Shown: positions 59,837-64,000 of the stretch, piece after piece
Layout: each line of letters starts with the position of its first letter
How positions within the stretch are numbered: position 1 is the stretch's first letter
Source of the DNA: G963678445 sp963678445
GTDB taxonomy: Bacteria > Hydrogenedentota > Hydrogenedentia > Hydrogenedentales > G963678445
Direction: 5' to 3'
Length of the DNA: 64,000 nucleotides
Assembly: GCA_963678445.1 (NCBI GenBank)
Contig: OY782877.1
Location: 1,860,001 to 1,924,000, forward strand
Position numbers and translations under genes: made by a program
The notes under the pieces: generated by a model
Told to the model about the DNA's origin: nothing
The model's input: only the letters and a program-made list of their open reading frames with translations
The model's database searches: none

Positions 59837-60242
59837 TATAATGTAAACGAAACCCTACAACGGCTCTAAAAGTCTTATTTGAGGCAGGACTTTTTGAACC
59901 GCCAAACCACGCCAATAAGGGCAGTATGCGGCTTTTAACGTATTCCCTGTGGAACGCTAAAAGGTGCCTTATTGGCTATAACACTGTACGGCGGAAGGGC
60001 ATGTGAATTGGGGTAGCTCCTTCTGACTGCTTGTAAGGCAGAATCTGTGTATGGTGGAGCATATCCCCGGATGCGCTCTAATCGGTGGCTAGAAGTACTT
60101 GGCCTTTTCGATTTCCTTTGGTGCAATTTTGATGGTGGCGTGTATCCGAAATACCGACGCAGGGTATAAGGGATTTGTGAACGTGTAAAAAAGCGTTTTT
60201 GTCTATTGCGAAAGCAATAGTTGTCCAAAAGCGACAATTTTT
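59837..60242 (+). ncRNA. Possible structured RNA upstream of the GGDEF-like genes
   Basis: A TATAAT box at 59837-59842 (no good -35) could start an RNA of about 395 bases. It would contain the stem GCCAATAAGG/CCTTATTGGC (59911-59976) with a nested CTTTTAACG/CGCTAAAAG stem, a perfect CTATTGC-GAAA-GCAATAG hairpin (60203-60220) and a final hairpin TTGTC/GACAA followed by TTTTT (60221-60242). I know no family with this layout. Orientation is inferred from the T-run; expression is unproven. Confidence 0.45.
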
Positions 60243-60283
60243 GGCGCTGACTAGGTGTAAGATAGCTTACATCGGTTTTCCCC

Positions 60284-60318
60284 GGTTTAAAAACCGGCTA
60301 TAAAATAGCTTTTAAACC
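60284..60318. repeat. Long inverted repeat upstream of the sigma-54 promoter
   Basis: GGTTTAAAA pairs with TTTTAAACC, and inside it GCTAT with ATAGC. It lies 67-100 bases upstream of the -24 element, the usual distance for an enhancer bound by an NtrC-type activator. Confidence 0.65.
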
Positions 60319-60384
60319 GCGTGTTTTATTGAAAAGCGCAGCATATTTGCTGAATTTAGTGTTTCTGGAAAAATTTCCGCTTCT

Positions 60385-60400
60385 TGGCACTTAATTTGCT
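60385..60400 (+). promoter_or_regulatory. Sigma-54 (-24/-12) promoter
   Basis: TGGCAC-TTAAT-TTGCT, an essentially perfect match to the -24/-12 consensus, with GG and GC spaced correctly. Transcription would start near 60411, about 45 bases before the GTG of the first GGDEF-like gene. Confidence 0.88.
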
Positions 60401-60454
60401 CTTAATTGAGCACAGTGTTTGAGGTGGCAGCACATCAAAAGAAGGAACACTATC

Positions 60455-60868
60455 GTGAATCACGCAGCATTTGAAACAAATGAGGAGCTGTTGTCCCGGC
60501 TGTTGGATTATGAGTTGCGCGCTTCACAGCGATATCGCCGGTTTGTCACGGTGGTTTCGGTGGGCTGTGAAGGCGAACCGAACCAGTTTAAGGCCGTGCT
60601 TGGTGAATCGTTGCGTAATAGCGATGCCGTGATGGCGCAGCTGCACGGGGCAACGATTCTCATGGGTGAAACCAATGGCGCAGGTGCTTTAACGGCAATT
60701 AAGCGCTATAAAACACATTGTGACGGCTCGGTGGACATGCGTTTTGGTATAGCGGCGTATCCTACGGATGGCTGCGATGCGGTAACTTTGTTGACCGTCG
60801 CGGGCAACCGTCTGGAAGAAGCGCGTTCACGCGACACTGGGGCGGTGGTTTGGCAGGGATGCACATAA
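60455..60868 (+). CDS. GGDEF-like protein lacking the GGDEF motif (1)
   Basis: A 137-residue protein that aligns by eye with the diguanylate cyclase fold: 'LLSRLLDYELRASQRYRRFVT' as helix and first strand, 'LGESLRNSDAVMAQLHGATILM' where R-x-D...GGDEF-x-x-L would lie, 'DMRFGIAAYPTDGCDAVTLL' matching the S-x-G-I-A-x-Y-P segment, and 'RLEEARSRDTG' the last helix. The signature loop is 'LHGAT', so neither GTP binding nor cyclase activity is expected. It might bind c-di-GMP or act as a protein-interaction module. The GTG at 60455 has AAGGA 8 bases upstream. Behind a sigma-54 promoter, it starts the transcript leading to the sugar transferase gene. Confidence 0.75.
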   Translation: MNHAAFETNEELLSRLLDYELRASQRYRRFVTVVSVGCEGEPNQFKAVLGESLRNSDAVMAQLHGATILMGETNGAGALTAIKRYKTHCDGSVDMRFGIAAYPTDGCDAVTLLTVAGNRLEEARSRDTGAVVWQGCT

Positions 60869-60986
60869 TGTTGTGTATACCCAAAACAACGTTGCTGGGG
60901 GCAGCGGCGTAATTTGTGCAGAGTACGTGGCGTGATAATGAGGCAGATGTAACGTTGATGCGGAATGCAGAGTAGGGGTAGAAAGA

Positions 60987-61553
60987 ATGGGTTTACAATT
61001 GGACGAAAAAAGACAAGCAATGATGCGGTTGTTTATGCCGTTCCGCCGGGGAAGGGGAACGGTTGTGCACAGTGAATTGCAGGATTTCTTGCCATCGGAA
61101 GCATTTGGGCTGGAATTGGAAAAGGAACGTGCACGGGCGGACCGCTCGGAAAATCCGTTTACTATGTTGTCGTTTGAATTAAATCAGACGGCAACGGCTG
61201 TACACGCTCAGGAAGGCTTGAATGTGCTGGCGGAGGTATTGAATGCGCGTACACGCCTGATTGATACAAAGGGATGGTTCAACGACCAATTGTCGATCAT
61301 CCTGCCGTTTACACCCAGTGAGCATGGCATACGGGTGTGGCGTAGTATTCAGGAAACCTTTTATCAGGCTTTGGAAGCACGCCTGCCTGACTTGTCGTCA
61401 ACAAAACCACCGGAGTTGTCGTGCCGTATCTATGCGTATCCTAAGCATGCCACGGTAGAGGTGGATGAAGTTGCACGGGCTGATGCGTACGGACAAATGA
61501 CTTTACCTGAAATGGCTTATAAGATTTATGCCTATCCGGCCAATGGGCGTTAA
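60987..61553 (+). CDS. GGDEF-like protein lacking the GGDEF motif (2)
   Basis: A 188-residue protein. Residues about 35-135 again resemble the first two-thirds of a GGDEF domain: 'FGLELEKERARADRSENPFT', 'FTMLSFELNQ', 'LAEVLNARTRLIDTKGWFND', 'QLSIILPFTPSEHGIRVW'. The last two match R-x-x-D-x-x-G and I-L-P-x-T-x-x-x-A of cyclases, but the GGDEF signature is missing. The end 'CRIYAYP' recurs within the protein ('YKIYAYPANGR'). A charged, helical N-terminus precedes it. It is followed by a terminator and then a phosphoglycosyl transferase gene. I infer a regulatory role in exopolysaccharide synthesis. ATG with GTAGAAAGA before it. Confidence 0.72.
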   Translation: MGLQLDEKRQAMMRLFMPFRRGRGTVVHSELQDFLPSEAFGLELEKERARADRSENPFTMLSFELNQTATAVHAQEGLNVLAEVLNARTRLIDTKGWFNDQLSIILPFTPSEHGIRVWRSIQETFYQALEARLPDLSSTKPPELSCRIYAYPKHATVEVDEVARADAYGQMTLPEMAYKIYAYPANGR

Positions 61554-61584
61554 CCACGGATAGGTGAGAAGCGTCGTGGACTAC

Positions 61585-61616
61585 AAGGAGCGGGGCAGGT
61601 GCTACCGCTCCTTTTT
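61585..61616 (+). terminator. Terminator after the second GGDEF-like gene
   Basis: AAGGAGCGG / CCGCTCCTT with an 11-base loop, followed by TTT (the arm and tail together give TTTTT). It separates the sigma-54 transcript from the sugar transferase gene, at least in part. Confidence 0.85.
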
Positions 61617-61764
61617 CCGTTCCTTGAAATGGGGGCGCACAACGGGTAATAGACGATATTCCGCTTTTTTCTCCCTGCTTTAACTATAGCGTTTGGGATT
61701 TTTTTAAAGAAATTGGTTTTCAGGACCGTGACCATTCGCATGACCAACCTTATGGGATTAGGGT

Positions 61765-62538
61765 ATGTCAAAGTATCATCCATATAATCAGGATGCTTCC
61801 TCGAACCAGAATAAGGAAAAGGGCGGTGAGGATTCGATCATCTACCTGAGGCCTTGGCGTAATGGCGTCGCACGTGGGGATTTGAGTGCCGATTGCCGTG
61901 TTAAACCGGCCCAATCGATGGATGAATTTTTCATGATCCGCATTCCATGGTGGAAGCGGGTGATGGATGTGTGTATTTCTGCGGTTGCGTTGGTGGTCCT
62001 TGCGCCTGCAATGCTGATCATTGCCATCATCATCAAGAAAAATTCGAAGGGGCCTGCTATTTTCGCCCAAAAACGAGGTGGGCTGGGCGGCAAACCGTTT
62101 ATGTTGTACAAATTTCGCTCGATGGTCGTTGATGCGGAGGAGCGTAAGAAGGACTTGGTGCGCTTTAATGAGCGGCAGGGACCTGCTTTCAAGATGACGC
62201 ATGATCCGCGCGTTACACCTGTGGGGCAGTTCTTGCGCAAAACCAGCCTGGATGAATTGCCCCAGTTGCTCAATGTCCTGAAAGGGGATATGAGCCTGGT
62301 GGGCCCCCGCCCGCTGCCTTGTGATGAGGACAAGGGTTATGATCAGTGGCATTGGCGGCGTCTGATGGTCAAGCCGGGGTTGACGTGCACGTGGCAGATC
62401 ACATGTCGTGATGATAGTGATTTTGATCGTTGGGTTCGGCTAGACATCCAATACATCGAAAACCAATCCTTCTGGCTGGATCTGAAGCTGCTCATCCTCA
62501 CCGTCCCCGCCGTGCTGCTGCGTCGGGGAGCGCATTAA
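61765..62538 (+). CDS. Undecaprenyl-phosphate sugar phosphotransferase (monotopic, WcaJ/EpsL-type)
   Basis: A 257-residue initiating transferase that puts the first sugar phosphate of an exopolysaccharide repeat unit on undecaprenyl phosphate. After about 60 variable residues come the re-entrant membrane helix ('RVMDVCISAVALVVLAPAML'), 'GPAIFAQKRGGLGGKPFMLYKFRSMV', the catalytic 'LRKTSLDELPQLLNVLKGDMSLVGPRPL' (in order: Lys-Thr-Ser-x-Asp-Glu, and P-R-P) and 'KPGLTCTWQI'. It lacks the N-terminal membrane domain of WcaJ, as in short-form enzymes such as EpsL. Strain type and context mark it as the entry enzyme of the locus. TTAGGGT precedes the ATG. Confidence 0.93.
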   Translation: MSKYHPYNQDASSNQNKEKGGEDSIIYLRPWRNGVARGDLSADCRVKPAQSMDEFFMIRIPWWKRVMDVCISAVALVVLAPAMLIIAIIIKKNSKGPAIFAQKRGGLGGKPFMLYKFRSMVVDAEERKKDLVRFNERQGPAFKMTHDPRVTPVGQFLRKTSLDELPQLLNVLKGDMSLVGPRPLPCDEDKGYDQWHWRRLMVKPGLTCTWQITCRDDSDFDRWVRLDIQYIENQSFWLDLKLLILTVPAVLLRRGAH

Positions 62539-62726
62539 CCACAAGCCCTCGCTGCAGGACCGCTACACATCCATCGCAACGCTTGTCTTTTGTATAACGA
62601 TGATGCCATCGGTGGGTTTCTGCTGGAAGGAAGAAACCAGCAAAAAGGGGGCTCCTGAAATTATCGGCAGCGGTTGTATTGTGGCTAAAAGAAGGGTATT
62701 GTAGACCCCTGTGGATTGAGAGTGGG
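62539..62726. other. Short intergenic region before the flippase gene
   Basis: No gene or terminator is obvious; the flippase gene may be co-transcribed with the sugar transferase gene. Confidence 0.4.
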
Positions 62727-64000
62727 ATGCGCATGGGGATGCGCATGGGATCGGAACGGAGAAGTGTAACCACGCCTATGCGTCTGGTGCGAACGTATAT
62801 CGACTATTTTTATGTCTTTTTCGGCAGCAGCTTTGCCCGGGGCATTGCGCTGCTGAATACGATGATTATTGCACGCCTGCTGGGCAAAGCGGACTGGGGT
62901 GTGTTTTCGTTGTTTTATGTGGTGATGATTCTGACGTGGCAGTTGCCACTGGCTTTTGACGCCGTCTTTGTAACCTACGCCAAGGGGGCCAAGTCGGCAG
63001 CGCAAAAGAATGAGTTTTTGAAAACAGCGATCGTGCTTAAGGTATTCTATATGGCGCTGGTGCTGGTGTTGGCCTATCCGGCGTCGTATGTGCTGGCATG
63101 CTATGTCTTTAAAAAACCCGAGGCGTTACTGCCGCTTGTCGCGGCAATGGGCAGTGGTGTCTTTCTGACGTTCCTGATGACCGTGGCGTCTACCTTGCAG
63201 GAACAGGAACGCTTCGGCGCGTTTTCGGTGTTAAATTCGGTCTATACCTTTTCTATTTTCCTTTGTCTGAGTACGTTGTGGGCTTTGCCCATAACGGGTT
63301 CGCTGCCGTTAATCATCGGGCTCTACATCGTCGTATCCGTGTCGATTGGTATCGTTAGCCTGGTGCTACTACTCAAACGGGTCGGCCACCTGCACACGGT
63401 GGACACGCACGTCTTGTCGGAATCGTTTGCACAGGGAAAGTGGGTTTTTGGTGTATCGGGGTTGTACTACCTGTTTACGCGTATCGACGTGCTGTTCCTG
63501 GCGCGTAGTGTGGACTTGGAGGTTTTGGGCGTCTATTCCGTGGCGGCGCAATTGATCAACATCGTGGCTGTAGCTACAGGCGCATTGGCCGGGGTGGCGT
63601 TACCCAAGGCCGCCGCGGCCATCCAGGATCAGGATTCATATCGGCGCTTTGTACGGGAATCCATTGGCGCTGCCTTGCTGATTAACCTGGGGATTATCGC
63701 CCTGATCATGCTCGCACCGTGGGTGGTGCAACTTTTGTTCTCCGCCAAGTACGCTGCCGCCACGCCTATTTTGCGCATATTGCTGATAGGCTGGTTGCTC
63801 CACACGTTTTTTGTTCCTTTTTCCTTCCTGTTTTTTGCCACCAAAGATTCTCGAACCCGCTTTTTCCTGGAGCTGGGAAAACTTGTCGTGGGAGTAGGGG
63901 TTTTGTACCTCTTCGTTTCCCAGTGGGACTATGGGCTATGGGGCGGCGCATGGGCAATGACCATCACGCTGGGTGTCTACGCCATAATGGGACTGCTGAT
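62727..64000 (+). CDS. Oligosaccharide flippase, Wzx/PST type (partial, runs off the window)
   Basis: At least 424 residues, open to the last base. Many membrane segments with the pattern of the polysaccharide transporter branch of the MOP family: 'RGIALLNTMIIARLLGKADWG' (first helix and amphipathic turn), 'WVFGVSGLYYLFTRIDVLFL' and 'LEVLGVYSVAAQLINI' in the middle. It should move undecaprenyl-linked repeat units across the inner membrane. The start is uncertain: in-frame ATGs lie at 62727, 62733, 62739, 62745 and 62778; GAGAGTGGG precedes the first, while homology begins near 62778. The missing end prevents a length comparison. Confidence 0.88.
   Translation, partial: MRMGMRMGSERRSVTTPMRLVRTYIDYFYVFFGSSFARGIALLNTMIIARLLGKADWGVFSLFYVVMILTWQLPLAFDAVFVTYAKGAKSAAQKNEFLKTAIVLKVFYMALVLVLAYPASYVLACYVFKKPEALLPLVAAMGSGVFLTFLMTVASTLQEQERFGAFSVLNSVYTFSIFLCLSTLWALPITGSLPLIIGLYIVVSVSIGIVSLVLLLKRVGHLHTVDTHVLSESFAQGKWVFGVSGLYYLFTRIDVLFLARSVDLEVLGVYSVAAQLINIVAVATGALAGVALPKAAAAIQDQDSYRRFVRESIGAALLINLGIIALIMLAPWVVQLLFSAKYAAATPILRILLIGWLLHTFFVPFSFLFFATKDSRTRFFLELGKLVVGVGVLYLFVSQWDYGLWGGAWAMTITLGVYAIMGLL

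Larger units (their letters stand above)
59699..60384. other. Long hairpin-rich intergenic region
   Basis: About 690 bases without an open gene. Elements seen are a -10 box (59837), a 66-base compound hairpin (59911-59976), a GNRA-capped hairpin and a terminator-like hairpin (60203-60242), a long inverted repeat (60284-60318), and at the end a sigma-54 promoter. Each is listed separately. Confidence 0.7.

Noticed and set aside
1..64000. tRNA or rRNA genes
   Set aside because: I looked for T-loop (GTTCGAATCC-like) and rRNA signatures and found none outside coding sequence; a proper tRNAscan/Infernal run would be decisive.

Overview
The window comes from a Gram-negative bacterium of about 50-55% GC that makes lipopolysaccharide (lptA, lptB and lptC homologues), has twitching type IV pili (PilT), uses the MEP isoprenoid pathway (IspG) and carries a bacterial type A RNase P RNA. 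Several secreted proteins contain Ig-like domains, thrombospondin-3-like Asp-rich repeats, a Glu-Gly linker, and C-terminal repeats ending in 'SELLRxIQFFNS'. From memory of such proteins, I place the organism in or near Lentisphaerota or Candidatus Hydrogenedentota. That placement is an inference; no 16S gene or ribosomal protein gene is present to test it.

Layout. 0.5-8 kb: metabolic and glycan genes (fructosamine kinase family, low-Mr tyrosine phosphatase, SIS-domain isomerase, YhcH-type sugar protein, GT39-like membrane glycosyltransferase, GH172/DUF2961 enzyme). 8.1-11.7 kb: a giant secreted Ig/CHRD protein. 12.6-19 kb: a tightly packed glycan-modification operon (GT9 heptosyltransferase family, UPF0104-type membrane protein, radical SAM, NodU/CmcH carbamoyltransferase, HisH-like, WbuZ/HisF-like). 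19.2-26.2 kb: three tandem copies of a two-gene module for exported proteins of unknown function, each with its own promoter, long leader and terminator; the first two are an exact 2350-bp duplication. 26.2-30.8 kb: a minus-strand operon nadC - birA remnant - coaX - lptC - lptA - lptB. 31-36 kb: two large exported proteins. 36.5-42.7 kb: pilT, a sigma factor with its presumed anti-sigma factor, an O-methyltransferase-like gene and an ADP-forming acyl-CoA synthetase. 43.3-46.3 kb: two exported proteins, one broken by two small frameshifts, separated by 1.1 kb of repeat-rich non-coding DNA. 46.5-52.6 kb: an SDR, rnpB, a lipoprotein, a radical SAM/DUF2344 fusion, and ispG. 53.3-64 kb: an exopolysaccharide locus with a sigma-54 activator, Wza- and Wzz-type export proteins, an ExeA-like ATPase, a BY-kinase-like protein without Walker A lysine, two GGDEF-like proteins without a GGDEF motif, a phosphoglycosyl transferase and a Wzx-type flippase cut off by the window end.

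Two dispersed repeat families run through the intergenic DNA. One, about 110-120 bp, occurs at least ten times; in four cases the stop codon of the preceding gene lies inside the repeat. The other is a G-rich element with a long hairpin; it marks the edges of the tandem modules and follows the acyl-CoA synthetase gene. A textbook -24/-12 sigma-54 promoter stands before the first GGDEF-like gene, 5.7 kb downstream of the sigma-54 activator gene, suggesting local control of exopolysaccharide production. Between the kinase-like gene and that promoter is about 690 bp of non-coding DNA with strong hairpins that may encode an unrecognised RNA.
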